Assembly: GCF_042675965.1 (NCBI RefSeq)
Contig: NZ_JBHTKJ010000005.1
Location: forward strand, 1 to 50,490
Length of the DNA stretch: 50,490 nt
Direction of reading: 5' to 3'
DNA from: Virgibacillus_R byunsanensis
GTDB taxonomy: Bacteria > Bacillota > Bacilli > Bacillales > Amphibacillaceae
Positions within the stretch are counted from its first letter, which is position 1; each line of letters opens with the position of its first letter. The notes under the pieces are model-generated. The model saw only the letters and a program-made list of their open reading frames with translations, made no database searches and was not told the origin of the DNA. Positions 42,105-50,490 of the stretch are shown piece after piece. The position numbers and the translations under genes are program-made.

Positions 42105-43130
42105 TTAGATAGCCTCCTTATATTTACCCCATTGAATAACATTAGCTCCCCATGCATAGCCAATACCCGCAGATACTAATACAACAATATCTCCATCTTT
42201 TAGTTTACCTTGTTGTTCTGCCAATTCCAGTGATAGGATTTGGTCGATCTGCCCGATATGACCATAGTTTTCCAGATAAATAGATTTATCATAATCCACA
42301 CCAAGTTTATCTAAAATATATGTATGCGCAGATCGCTTCATATGAAGCATCGCGACATAATCGATATCCTCTTCTGTATATCCACTTTTGTATAATGCTT
42401 TTTCGATGCATTTCAAAAAGTTATCCATTGATTTTTGATCTAAACGTTGTTTCATTCCAGGTGGGTCTAATACATCCAGTTGATACTGACCTGCATCTAA
42501 GGACTCTTTTGTAATAGGATTTTTTGTACCGCCTGCTGTTACTACTACATCATCAGAGAAGGCTCCATCCGTTATTAAGTGGGTTCCCAATAAGTGGTTT
42601 CTCTCATAACCCTTCTGTAAAATTATAGCACCTCCACCTGCTGCAAGATTAAACATAAAGCGGGTACGGTCATTTTTATAGTTTATAAAATCAACGTTAC
42701 GGTAACCACCAGCTAGAAGTACTGTGTTGATGTCATCGTCAGCTTTCATCATATCCTTTGCCAGTTTTAATGCCATAATAGTAGTTCCGCATCGTAGTGC
42801 AGTATCAAATGCCCAGGCATTCACTGCACCAATATCATATTGCAGTTTTATGCCAGCAGTCCACAACGGGTATTCTTTATGTTCTTCTCCTATATAGATA
42901 ACGAGATCAATAGTTCTGGGATCAATCGCAGCCTTTTCCAAAGCTTTCTTTGCAGCTCGGACCCCCATTTCACCTGTATGATCATCGTTACCTGGTATTG
43001 GCTTTTCTTTTATACCCATTTTTTGTTCGATCACTTCTAAAGGAAGCCCTGATTGATCTGACAATTCCTTTGAAGTCATCCGTTGTTGAGGTATATAAAT
43101 ACCGGTACTTACAATTCCAGCAGATTCCAT
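42105..43130 (-). CDS. KAS III-like thiolase-superfamily protein with altered active site
   Basis: A 341-residue protein resembling 3-oxoacyl-ACP synthase III. Aligned by eye with E. coli FabH, the nucleophile is C114 in DTALRCGTTIMA and the histidine is H263 in VAMLHMKRSAH. The Asn of FabH GNTSA is replaced by H291 in ENYGHIGQID. The glycine-rich C-terminus VLVSAGIGYAWGANVIQW is kept. A normal FabH normally sits with fabF, which is absent, so this is likely a specialised enzyme condensing, cleaving or transferring an acyl-CoA. It is co-transcribed with the LIV importer upstream (15-nt gap from livM) and with the hydrolase and reductase downstream. Confidence 0.85.
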   Translation of the reverse strand: MESAGIVSTGIYIPQQRMTSKELSDQSGLPLEVIEQKMGIKEKPIPGNDDHTGEMGVRAAKKALEKAAIDPRTIDLVIYIGEEHKEYPLWTAGIKLQYDIGAVNAWAFDTALRCGTTIMALKLAKDMMKADDDINTVLLAGGYRNVDFINYKNDRTRFMFNLAAGGGAIILQKGYERNHLLGTHLITDGAFSDDVVVTAGGTKNPITKESLDAGQYQLDVLDPPGMKQRLDQKSMDNFLKCIEKALYKSGYTEEDIDYVAMLHMKRSAHTYILDKLGVDYDKSIYLENYGHIGQIDQILSLELAEQQGKLKDGDIVVLVSAGIGYAWGANVIQWGKYKEAI

Positions 43131-43145
43131 GAACAGGACCTCCTT

Positions 43146-44135
43146 TTATTTCTTCGCTCGTGGGCCATTATTTTTTAATCCTATCGTAGATAACTTTGAC
43201 TGTATTGTACCTACAATACCTAGGGGAAAGAATATAACCACTAATATATAGACGGTTCCATAAAGAATGATCCAACGCTCAAATATCCAATGTACATCTG
43301 ATAACCCTGATAGCCAATGATGAGCAAATTCAACTAAACCTGCACCAACAATCGGACCAATTAAAGTTCCAACTCCTCCGATTATCGTCATAAGTAATAC
43401 ATCGATCGTAATATCTGTAGCGAAAACACTGGTATCCACAAAACGAAGGGAAAGCATATATAAAACACCAGATAAACTAGCTACCACTCCTGATACGATG
43501 CTGGCGATCACTTTATAATGCAATACTTTATAACCTAATGATTCAATTCGATTTTCATTTTCACGAATTGCCATCAATACCTTCCCAAAGGGCGAACTCG
43601 TTAGACGTCTTAGCCCAAAGAAAATAAGAACCATAGCAGTCAAGCCTACAAAGTATAAGTTTTGTGAATCACGGAGAAATTCTGGTACACCAAATGTAAA
43701 TCCATCATTCCCTCCTGAAACAGATCTCCATTTCTCTGCAGCCACTAGAAATAGCCCAGCTAATGCCAAGGTTAGCATCGCATAAAAATGACTTTTTAAT
43801 CGCAGAGTTAATACGCCCACAATGAAACTGACAATAGCTGCTAGAGTAACTGCTATTACGATAGCTACTAACAAAGAACCTATCGAGGGTTCTAAACGAT
43901 CCATTACAATAGCAGTGGAATATGAACCAATCCCAAAAAACATGACATGACCAAATGAAATTATTCCCGTAAAACCTAGTAATATATCATAACTCATGGC
44001 AAAAATACCAAAAATAAAAATCTGTATAATAATAAATTGCATACTCCGTCCCGTTACTATAAATGGAACAATAAATAACAGTAAAGAAATGGCTACATAT
44101 ATCCAAGTAATTTTATCAACGTTACGTAAATTCAT
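43146..44135 (-). CDS. livM: Branched-chain amino acid-type ABC transporter permease LivM
   Basis: A polytopic permease of 329 aa with about nine membrane segments and the LivM-family stretches FGIFAMSYDILLGFTGIISFGH and GTLIGPIVGAGLVEF. I choose the ATG at 44135, which has AAAGGAG with an 8-nt spacer; a GTG at 44144 overlaps the livH stop and lies in that site. The importer class handles branched-chain amino acids, but also amides, urea and aromatic acids. Confidence 0.92.
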   Translation of the reverse strand: MNLRNVDKITWIYVAISLLLFIVPFIVTGRSMQFIIIQIFIFGIFAMSYDILLGFTGIISFGHVMFFGIGSYSTAIVMDRLEPSIGSLLVAIVIAVTLAAIVSFIVGVLTLRLKSHFYAMLTLALAGLFLVAAEKWRSVSGGNDGFTFGVPEFLRDSQNLYFVGLTAMVLIFFGLRRLTSSPFGKVLMAIRENENRIESLGYKVLHYKVIASIVSGVVASLSGVLYMLSLRFVDTSVFATDITIDVLLMTIIGGVGTLIGPIVGAGLVEFAHHWLSGLSDVHWIFERWIILYGTVYILVVIFFPLGIVGTIQSKLSTIGLKNNGPRAKK

Positions 44136-44140
44136 TCTTC

Positions 44141-45001
44141 TCACTCCTTTACCTTAAACAAGCCTTGTGGTCTGAAAATGAGAACGACTACCATCAATAG
44201 CATATTTACAGCCAGGGATAGTGAAGGTACATAATATGCCATAAATGCTTGTGCTAAACCTACTAATATTGCTGCAAGTAAGGATCCAGTAAAGCTGCCC
44301 ATTCCACCAATAACAACCACTATAAAAGCCAGTATGGAAAACTCCAAGCCCATCTCCGCATAGATTACACCAGAATACGGGGCGTGCAGCATACCACTAA
44401 GTGCTGCTAATGCTGAACCAACCATAAATACACTCATAAATACAAGCTTTATATTAATACCTAAGGATTGAACCATTTCCTGATCCATTACACCCGCACG
44501 AACAATTAATCCAATTCGAGTACGTTTTAAAATGAAAGTTGCAATCAGAAAAATAAGAATCCCAACGGCTATAATAAATAGTCTGTATTTTATTAAAATA
44601 ACATCACCAAGCATAAAACTACTCTGTAAATATTCAGGTGGTGATACCGCTTTTTGATCGGGTCCAAATACTACTTTTATCATTTCCTGTAAAACTAGCA
44701 TAAATCCTAACGTAATCAAGATTTGCTGTATTGTATTTCCATATACAGGTCTTATAATTAACTTCTCTGTGATAAGACCAAGTAATACCCCGGTAACAAT
44801 AGCAACTCCAATACCCAGTACAAAACTATTGCTTAAATGATAACTCCATACACCAGCAAATGCTCCCCATATGAATAAACCACCATGGGCAAAATTCAAT
44901 ACATGCATTAATCCAAATATAAGTGTCAATCCTGCAGCAAGGAGGAATATGAGCATACCTGTCGCAAGGCCATTGATAAATAAACTAAAAATTAAGTCCA
45001 T
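44141..45001 (-). CDS. livH: Branched-chain amino acid-type ABC transporter permease LivH
   Basis: A permease of 286 aa, eight or so membrane segments, with the family motifs LTLIFGLMHVLNFAHGGLFIWGA near the N-terminus and VVIGGMGSFTGSLLAAILVGLAQ near the C-terminus (described here in parts). It is the heterodimer partner of LivM. It starts 14 nt after livF and ends 6 nt before the chosen livM ATG. Confidence 0.93.
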   Translation of the reverse strand: MDLIFSLFINGLATGMLIFLLAAGLTLIFGLMHVLNFAHGGLFIWGAFAGVWSYHLSNSFVLGIGVAIVTGVLLGLITEKLIIRPVYGNTIQQILITLGFMLVLQEMIKVVFGPDQKAVSPPEYLQSSFMLGDVILIKYRLFIIAVGILIFLIATFILKRTRIGLIVRAGVMDQEMVQSLGINIKLVFMSVFMVGSALAALSGMLHAPYSGVIYAEMGLEFSILAFIVVVIGGMGSFTGSLLAAILVGLAQAFMAYYVPSLSLAVNMLLMVVVLIFRPQGLFKVKE

Positions 45002-45015
45002 ACAAGATACCCCTC

Positions 45016-45726
45016 CTACGAAATACCAAGGTATTTTTTCATGATTACTTTATCATTTTTCAGGTCTTCCATTTGACCACTGTGTACTGTTTGACCATTA
45101 TCAATAATATGGAACTGATCAGCTATTTTACTTGCCATTACAAAGTTTTGTTCAACTAACAATATCGTTGTTTGTTCTTTCATTTGTTGGATGGACTCCG
45201 TTACCTTATCGACAATAATTGGCGCCAGTCCTTTACTTGGTTCATCGATCAACAACAGATCATTTTCATTTACATATGCTCTAGCAATTGCAAGCATTTG
45301 CTTTTGTCCACCACTTAGTTGTCCGCCAGGTTTATTCCAGAACTTTTTCAAATCCGGGAATAGTTCAAGTATCCATTCCATTCGTTTTGTCGTTGTTTCA
45401 TCTTCTTTCTTCATAGCAACTCTCATATTTTCACCAACTGTTAGGCCACCGAAAATCCCTTGACCTTCAGGCACATATCCTATTCCTTTATTGGCTATAT
45501 GATGTGTATGTAAATTTCCTATATTAGTGTCCTTATACGTTACGGATCCTTTTGTCACTTGATTCAGACCCATAATCGTACGTAATGTAGTCGTTTTACC
45601 TGCACCATTTCTTCCAAGTAGCACGGTAGCTCCACCCTTAGGGACTTCAAAAGAAATATCATGTAAAATATGAAATTTTTGTATAAATGCTTCTACCTGA
45701 TTTAATTTAAGTAAGCTGCTCATCAT
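45016..45726 (-). CDS. livF: ABC transporter ATP-binding protein LivF
   Basis: One of two ATPases driving the importer, 236 aa. Walker A is LLGRNGAGKTTTLRT, the Q-loop region VPEGQGIFGGLTV is typical of LivF, the signature is LSGGQKQMLAIARA, and Walker B is LLLIDEPSKGLAP followed by the H-loop LLVEQNF. The start overlaps the end of livG by about 20 nt. Confidence 0.95.
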   Translation of the reverse strand: MMSSLLKLNQVEAFIQKFHILHDISFEVPKGGATVLLGRNGAGKTTTLRTIMGLNQVTKGSVTYKDTNIGNLHTHHIANKGIGYVPEGQGIFGGLTVGENMRVAMKKEDETTTKRMEWILELFPDLKKFWNKPGGQLSGGQKQMLAIARAYVNENDLLLIDEPSKGLAPIIVDKVTESIQQMKEQTTILLVEQNFVMASKIADQFHIIDNGQTVHSGQMEDLKNDKVIMKKYLGIS

Positions 45727-46474
45727 ATTCGCCTCCTAAATAGGCAGATTGAACGGCTTCATTTTCGATGATTTCATTGGGTGTCCCTCTTGCCAATAAT
45801 TCACCATTAAATAAAACAAGTACTTCATCTGACATGTCCATGATCATATTCATTTTATGCTCGATCAGTACGATTGTCCGTTCTTTTTGCTCTTTAATAT
45901 TTTTTATAACCTCTATGATTGCAGGGACTTCTTCTAGTGACATGCCAGCTGTGGGTTCATCTAACAGTAATACTTCCGTATCCAATGCAAGCAGCATTGC
46001 TATTTCGAGCTTTCTTTTTTCTCCATGAGACAGGTTAACCGCTAGATGATTTTTCTTTTCTTCTAGGAAAACTTTTTCCAATAACTCATATGCCTTGTTT
46101 TGAAATTGTTTATAGTGAAGAAAGTGCGCAATCATTTGGTAACGAACTTTCGCTTCTGATTGCACGGCAAGACGGACATTCTCTAATACTGTCAGATTCG
46201 GAAAAACATTAGTGATCTGAAATGATCTGCCAATCCCCAATCTAGTTCGTTCCGTTGTAGAGACCTTAGTAATATCGTTTCCTTTAAAATATATCGAACC
46301 TTTTGTTGGAGTTAATTGCCCACTTAGTAGGTTGAAGAAAGTAGTTTTACCTGCACCATTCGGGCCAATAATCGAGGTGAACATTTTTTCTGGTATTTGC
46401 ACGGAAACAGAATCAACAGCTATATGTCCTCCAAAGGCAATTGTTAAGTCTTTTGTTTCTAAAATTGCTGTCAT
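45707..46474 (-). CDS. livG: ABC transporter ATP-binding protein LivG
   Basis: The second importer ATPase, 255 aa. Walker A is IIGPNGAGKTTFFNLLSG, then the LivG-typical GIGRSFQITNVFPNLTVLEN, signature LSHGEKRKLEIAMLLA, Walker B VLLLDEPTAGMS, and H-loop IVLIEHKM. It lies 80 nt after the substrate-binding protein gene, the largest gap in the operon; no clear terminator is seen in it. Confidence 0.95.
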   Translation of the reverse strand: MTAILETKDLTIAFGGHIAVDSVSVQIPEKMFTSIIGPNGAGKTTFFNLLSGQLTPTKGSIYFKGNDITKVSTTERTRLGIGRSFQITNVFPNLTVLENVRLAVQSEAKVRYQMIAHFLHYKQFQNKAYELLEKVFLEEKKNHLAVNLSHGEKRKLEIAMLLALDTEVLLLDEPTAGMSLEEVPAIIEVIKNIKEQKERTIVLIEHKMNMIMDMSDEVLVLFNGELLARGTPNEIIENEAVQSAYLGGEYDEQLT

Positions 46475-46554
46475 GTTTCTCCCCCTTCCTGACTTAGGTA
46501 GAACAAACCCCTACCACACTTATGGCAAGGGAGTGTTCTATTATTAACCATTTT

Positions 46555-47823
46555 TTATTGATTCATGATTGGCGGAGCCGTTTCTTCAGGCGTTAACACA
46601 CGGTTTAATACCGGAATTGGATAATCATGTTCATCACTTTCTTCCAATGTGATGGAATACAATGATTGTAGCGCCTGATGATCCTCTGGGCGGAATGTCA
46701 TCGTACCTTTAGGTGTTTCAAAGCTCATTCCTTCCATTGTTTCAATTAATGTATCAGCATTCGTATCCCCACCAGTTTGTTTAAGTGCTTCTACAATAGA
46801 TAGAGCTGCACTCATTCCACCTGGTGTAAATAAATCTGGAACGTCACCATCATAGCGACTCGTATGTTCTTCAACAAGCCAATCATTTATTTCATTATCG
46901 GGTAGTGTATGGTAATAAACAGTGAATCCTTCCATGCCTACCAAATCATTCATTGTGGCAAGGGCAGCAATGTCAGGTGCACCAGTTGTTATCTTAATTC
47001 CTTGTTCTTGTAATTTCATATCTGCAATCTGATTCCATGGTGAATTGGCTCCTGCCCAGACAACGAATAGATAATCTGGATCTGCTTCTATTATTTTTTG
47101 TATATTTGCTGTGAAATCTGTTGCAGCTTGGTCAGCATATTCTTCATGAACGATATCAGCACCTAAATCCTCTGCAGCAGTTACAAATGCAGAAACACCA
47201 TCATGACCAAACGAATAGTCTGGGGCTAGTGTTGCAATTTCCACACCTTCTCCAGCAATTGCTGCTGCAGCTGCTACTGCATCCTGTGATGAGCTTCTGC
47301 CTGTTCTGAAAATATAATCATTATATTCTGAGCCGGTAATACTATCCGCTACTGCTGGCTCGACAACCATAATCCTCTCGTATTCCTCAGCCAGAGGTGT
47401 TACTGCTAGTGTATCTCCTGAACTGGATGAACCTACGAGAAAATCAACTTCATCATCCTCAAGCAAGCCAATTGCCTTTTGACGTGCTACAGTTGCATCT
47501 GTTTCCGTATCTTCAAAAATTACTTCAATTTTCTTGCCTTCAATTTCCATTGTTCCATCAGTTGCGTAATCAAGTCCTAATTCAAAACCTTTTTGTGTTT
47601 GTTTACCATACGCTTCCAATGCTCCAGTTAAAGAAGCCAGCACACCAATTTTTACTGTTTCCATTGGTTCCTCTGTTCCTTCTGTTTCCTCAGTTGTCTC
47701 ATCTGTTGTTTCTTCTGTATCCTCTGGTGCTCCAGAGGTTTCTTCTTCATCCCCACACGCAGTTACAATAAGTAGAGTACTTAACAATATGATTAGCAAA
47801 CTAAATTTTCGCATTACTTTCAT
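46555..47823 (-). CDS. ABC transporter substrate-binding lipoprotein (LivJ/LivK-type)
   Basis: The extracellular receptor of the importer. MKVMRK, a hydrophobic core and lipobox TAC give an acylated Cys at residue 23, followed by a very acidic Glu/Thr/Asp linker to about residue 53. The type I periplasmic-binding fold follows: VKIGVLASLTGALEAYGKQT, IEVIFEDTETDATVARQKA, and EDDEVDFLVGSSSSGDTLA. The ligand is not predictable by eye; this subgroup includes receptors for amino acids, amides and aromatic or short-chain acids. It is the first gene of the operon, behind the direct-repeat promoter; the ribosome binding site is AAAGGGGG. Confidence 0.92.
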   Translation of the reverse strand: MKVMRKFSLLIILLSTLLIVTACGDEEETSGAPEDTEETTDETTEETEGTEEPMETVKIGVLASLTGALEAYGKQTQKGFELGLDYATDGTMEIEGKKIEVIFEDTETDATVARQKAIGLLEDDEVDFLVGSSSSGDTLAVTPLAEEYERIMVVEPAVADSITGSEYNDYIFRTGRSSSQDAVAAAAAIAGEGVEIATLAPDYSFGHDGVSAFVTAAEDLGADIVHEEYADQAATDFTANIQKIIEADPDYLFVVWAGANSPWNQIADMKLQEQGIKITTGAPDIAALATMNDLVGMEGFTVYYHTLPDNEINDWLVEEHTSRYDGDVPDLFTPGGMSAALSIVEALKQTGGDTNADTLIETMEGMSFETPKGTMTFRPEDHQALQSLYSITLEESDEHDYPIPVLNRVLTPEETAPPIMNQ

Positions 47824-47859
47824 TACATGATTCCCCCTTTAAATTTTTACTTGTGACTA

Positions 47860-47892
47860 ATCATAAATGGAAGTAGTTACAAGGAAGTTACA
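47860..47892 (-). promoter_or_regulatory. Direct-repeat operator and -10 of the importer operon promoter
   Basis: On the minus strand TGTAACT occurs at 47892-47886 and 47881-47875, an 11-bp period. After exactly 9 nt comes a consensus-like TATGAT (47865-47860). No -35 is evident. The geometry is the same as at 40108-40140, suggesting one activator for both. Confidence 0.75.
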
Positions 47893-48131
47893 AAAACAAA
47901 AGCGCAAGCATCTGGTAAGCACCGTATGGACTGCGCCCACGCATCGCGGGTAGGTCACATTGCCGAGTAAAGCCCCCACAAGGAGCGGTCTTTGCGATCG
48001 AGGAGGCTCAGCGCGAGCCCGCGGAAAGCGTAGTATTTTCCGCAGCGGTAGCAGAGTACTGATCGTGTTTTCAAGTTGCGTCGCAGTTTATATCTATTCT
48101 CTCAAAAGCAACAAACCTTACGAAAACAGTC
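47891..48131. repeat. Partial or chimeric copy 3 of the dispersed repeat
   Basis: The right 60 bp (from about 48074: AAGTTGCGTCGCAG, TATCTATTCTCTCAAAAGCA, then CGAAAACAG) match the terminal repeat of copies 1 and 2. The interior shares only short stretches (GAGGAGGCTCA, CGCGGAAAGCG). The left end, AAAACAAAAGCGCAAGC, is unrelated to the family terminus. It begins directly at the importer operator and contains no gene. Confidence 0.6.
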
Positions 48132-48174
48132 TATTTGTTAACGAGATTCATAGCTAACAATAGCCATAAAGGTT

Positions 48175-48219
48175 AAAAAACTATCTCTAGTTACAGTTGG
48201 GAAACCTGAGATAGTTTTT
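48175..48219 (-). terminator. Terminator of the BTAD regulator gene
   Basis: AAAAAACTATCTC (48175-48187) pairs with GAGATAGTTTTT (48208-48219) across a 20-nt loop, with Ts following on the minus strand. The hairpin touches the TGA stop of the regulator. Confidence 0.8.
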
Positions 48220-50490
48220 CAATACGTATTTAAATTCTCCGACTCAATAATCAAATGATACATTTCTTTAGTCGGTTCCATTGGTTCTACACCAAGTTCA
48301 TCCTCTAGTACCTCACAGCACCTTTCGTACCATCTAATAGCTTGAGGACGATTGTTATGTTGATAGTAACTATACATTGTCAGTCGATAAGCTTCTTCCC
48401 ATGTGTTGTCTATAGCTAAAATACGTTCACACCAATCGATACATAAATTAAAATCAAACAGTCTAACAGCTATTTGCGCCATTTTTTCTGCACCACGTAA
48501 GTATAGTAACTGAAGGCGTTCTCTCTCAGAAGAACACCAATTAACATAGCGAAGGTCTGCTAAATACTCGCCTTGATACAACTTTAAACCCTTACCAATT
48601 AATTCCTTTGCTCGTTTAGGGTCTTTTTCTTCCAAACCTCTATTGATCTGTTCCTCAAAATGAAGAATATCTATCTTATACCCAGTATTTGGATTTAACC
48701 CATACGCACCGCCATTACGTGCAATAAAGAAGGATTCTTCTCTTGCCTTCCTTTGTGGTTCTATAGCTTTTAACAATGCATTAAGTGTAACTTTAAACTT
48801 TTTGTTTGCTGTTTTCTTTTCCTCGTCTGGCCAGAGATATTGAAAGATTTCTTCTTTTAATAACATCTTATTTCTATTCGTTATAAATAACTCAAAAAGC
48901 TCTTTCGCCTTTTCACGTTGCCAATCATGAGGTTCAATCTTTTTTGTTCCAAGCCACACTTTTAATTGTCCAAGTGTGGAAATAACTAATGTATAACCTG
49001 GGTGGCTACTTAGACCTTCATCATACCCTAGTTCATACATTAACCGGCTCACTAATTGCGGTGATATCCCCAGTTGTTTTGCCTTTAACAACATTGGCGC
49101 AATGTTTTTCAAATCTGTTGGCCCAAAAGTTGTTATACTTTTTAAGAAAAAGTCATATTCTTCTGTTTCAACCTCTTGAAGGAAAATTCCCATTTCATGT
49201 TTAAATGTTTCCATGTCTTCTTTTTCTAGTGAAATATACGCTCCCCAAAATCCTGTTACCATAATTCCATACCGATCCCCACAGGAAATCATATCAGAAC
49301 GTACTTGATTAATAGTTTCCGTAGCTTGATCATACTGATGGTTATATACCTCGGTTATGCATAGGCTCAGTTTTATGAGAGCACTTAACCAGCGGTCATT
49401 TACTTTTTCAGTTTCTTTTAACCCTTGATTGGCATTTTCTATTGCTCGTTCATATTCAAGTTTTTTGCCATATAGAATGGAAAGACCCATGTAAGGTTCA
49501 GCCTTCCCTCTGGAAATATTAATTCTCTCCATAATCTCAAGTGCTGTTTCATAACATTGAACAGCCAGCTCTGTATTATAATTATCCAGTAATTGGACAG
49601 CATGACCCATGCGCATCCACCCACACGCCTCTACAAATGGAGCTTGAACAGTTAAACCTAATTGAATACCCTCAGATGCTAGTTTTTTACTTTCCTCCGC
49701 ATTACCCATAAATGCTTCAATAATGGATAATAGTATATCCGTTTCTCTATGTGACTGCGGCAAATGTTTTGTATTCGTTGCTAACGTGTTTTTCTTTCGT
49801 TGTACTAATATTTCTTTTGCTTTTCTTAATTTACCAGTACGAAGGCAGATTCTCGCTTGTAAATTGCTTTCTTCTAAGGGTAAATTTAATAAATTTGCGC
49901 GATCAAACCAATTTTCTGCTTTTACTGCTTGTCCGGCGTTCAATAAATTCTCTGCCATTAGCATATATAATTGTGCCATCTCTTCTTTTGGGGCTTTTGC
50001 CTTTTCCCGCATATGAATAGCTTGATTTACATATCGCTCGGCTTTATCCGGTTGGATTGTGTCAAGATAAATACGTGCTTTCCCTTCAAACGCTAATCCT
50101 GCAAGGTAATAATGATCCTGATCATCTTTTGGTATTAATTTTATTATGTTTTCATAGTTTTGTTCTGCTTGTTCATATAAAGATCGATACCGCTCAATTT
50201 CCCCTTGGTAAAAATATAGAACAGGATAGACCAGTTTAAAGTCATTTGGCAAATCAGCTAATAAGTCATATAAAGTTTGAAGTCGTCCAGATCGAAGCAT
50301 TTCTAAACCATTTTTTTGCAGTAAGTGCGCTATTGACTTGTATTCCTTTACTTTCTGATAATGGTAAAGGGTTGTTTCTATATCCTTTTTCTTTTCATAA
50401 TAAGTTGCCACTCGCATATGCAAGTATGTGTAAAATAGTTCTCGGGGGAATTTGATATTAATTCCTAGCCAAAAAAGAAAAGGCACTCTA
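48219..50490 (-). CDS. TPR/BTAD transcriptional activator, N-terminus outside the window
   Basis: The 755 readable residues are the C-terminal part of a large regulator. Residues 1-500 are TPR-like helices. About 505-600 look like an OmpR-type winged helix (LGQLKVWLGTKKIE, AKELFELFITNRNKML, LWPDEEKKTANKKFKVTLNA). About 610-755 form a bacterial transcriptional activation (BTAD) domain (GEYLADLRYVNWCSSERERL and CCEVLEDELGVEPMEPT). The frame stays open to the window edge, so the GTG at 50486 is probably internal. In related proteins an N-terminal STAND ATPase precedes the TPRs. It is the best candidate activator of the two direct-repeat promoters next to it; this is inferred from family and position. 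Confidence 0.8.
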   Translation of the reverse strand, partial: RVPFLFWLGINIKFPRELFYTYLHMRVATYYEKKKDIETTLYHYQKVKEYKSIAHLLQKNGLEMLRSGRLQTLYDLLADLPNDFKLVYPVLYFYQGEIERYRSLYEQAEQNYENIIKLIPKDDQDHYYLAGLAFEGKARIYLDTIQPDKAERYVNQAIHMREKAKAPKEEMAQLYMLMAENLLNAGQAVKAENWFDRANLLNLPLEESNLQARICLRTGKLRKAKEILVQRKKNTLATNTKHLPQSHRETDILLSIIEAFMGNAEESKKLASEGIQLGLTVQAPFVEACGWMRMGHAVQLLDNYNTELAVQCYETALEIMERINISRGKAEPYMGLSILYGKKLEYERAIENANQGLKETEKVNDRWLSALIKLSLCITEVYNHQYDQATETINQVRSDMISCGDRYGIMVTGFWGAYISLEKEDMETFKHEMGIFLQEVETEEYDFFLKSITTFGPTDLKNIAPMLLKAKQLGISPQLVSRLMYELGYDEGLSSHPGYTLVISTLGQLKVWLGTKKIEPHDWQREKAKELFELFITNRNKMLLKEEIFQYLWPDEEKKTANKKFKVTLNALLKAIEPQRKAREESFFIARNGGAYGLNPNTGYKIDILHFEEQINRGLEEKDPKRAKELIGKGLKLYQGEYLADLRYVNWCSSERERLQLLYLRGAEKMAQIAVRLFDFNLCIDWCERILAIDNTWEEAYRLTMYSYYQHNNRPQAIRWYERCCEVLEDELGVEPMEPTKEMYHLIIESENLNTY

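Noticed and set aside
38558..43130. Orthology of the thiolase, hydrolase, reductase and ligase to OleABCD
   Set aside because: The hydrolase has a Ser nucleophile (GWSLGG) rather than the Asp of OleB, the reductase is a short classical SDR rather than the larger extended-SDR OleD, and an importer is attached. Only the enzyme classes match.
47121..47771. Leu/Gln/His-rich plus-strand frames opposite the substrate-binding lipoprotein
   Set aside because: They are antisense translations of Glu/Thr/Ala codons in a convincing gene.

Overview
The window is low-GC Gram-positive DNA, almost certainly from a Bacillaceae member of the Oceanobacillus/Virgibacillus type. This is inferred from gene order and protein character: the order purEKBCSQLFMNHD - yerA - yerB - yerC - pcrB - pcrA - ligA - camS - gatCAB - dgkB - rlmCD matches Bacillus subtilis, and the lipoproteins are acidic. 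Every gene I accept lies on the minus strand, so the text below runs from high to low coordinates, in the direction of transcription.

Region A (about 50490-38537) is the accessory part. It starts with a large TPR/BTAD transcription activator cut by the window edge. A LIV-type ABC importer follows (substrate-binding lipoprotein, livG, livF, livH, livM), continuing without a break into a KAS III-like thiolase, a Ser-type alpha/beta hydrolase and a FabG-like reductase, and closing with a strong terminator. An acyl-CoA ligase with its own promoter lies next. The importer operon and the ligase gene share the same unusual promoter layout: two TGTAACT heptamers with an 11-bp period, ending exactly 9 nt upstream of a -10-like hexamer. 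This is how SARP/BTAD activators bind, so the cluster looks like one regulon for uptake and CoA-dependent conversion of an unknown carboxylic substrate.

Region B (37742-24758) is the complete twelve-gene de novo purine operon. It has paired PurBoxes, a sigma-A promoter, a guanine riboswitch with an enlarged L3 loop, and a terminator ahead of purE. Region C (24757-14664) holds yerA, yerB, yerC, then pcrB-pcrA-ligA-camS, split by a 372-bp MITE-like element flanked by a perfect 9-bp duplication.

Region D (14663-11273) holds rocA (proline/arginine catabolism) and a compact quorum-sensing cassette: an NprR-like HTH/TPR regulator coupled to a 47-codon secreted pro-peptide gene missing from ordinary ORF lists. 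Region E (11249-6903) is gatCAB and dgkB. Region F (6889-1) has a decayed 3-hydroxyisobutyrate-dehydrogenase-type pseudogene, a pair of membrane proteins (DUF3100-like), the 23S rRNA methyltransferase rlmCD, the AMPylase selO and an unrecognised TPR-like protein.

Three related dispersed repeats (20827, 37833, 47891) lie in intergenic DNA, two of them abutting terminator T-tracts. No tRNA, rRNA, CRISPR array or complete insertion sequence was seen.
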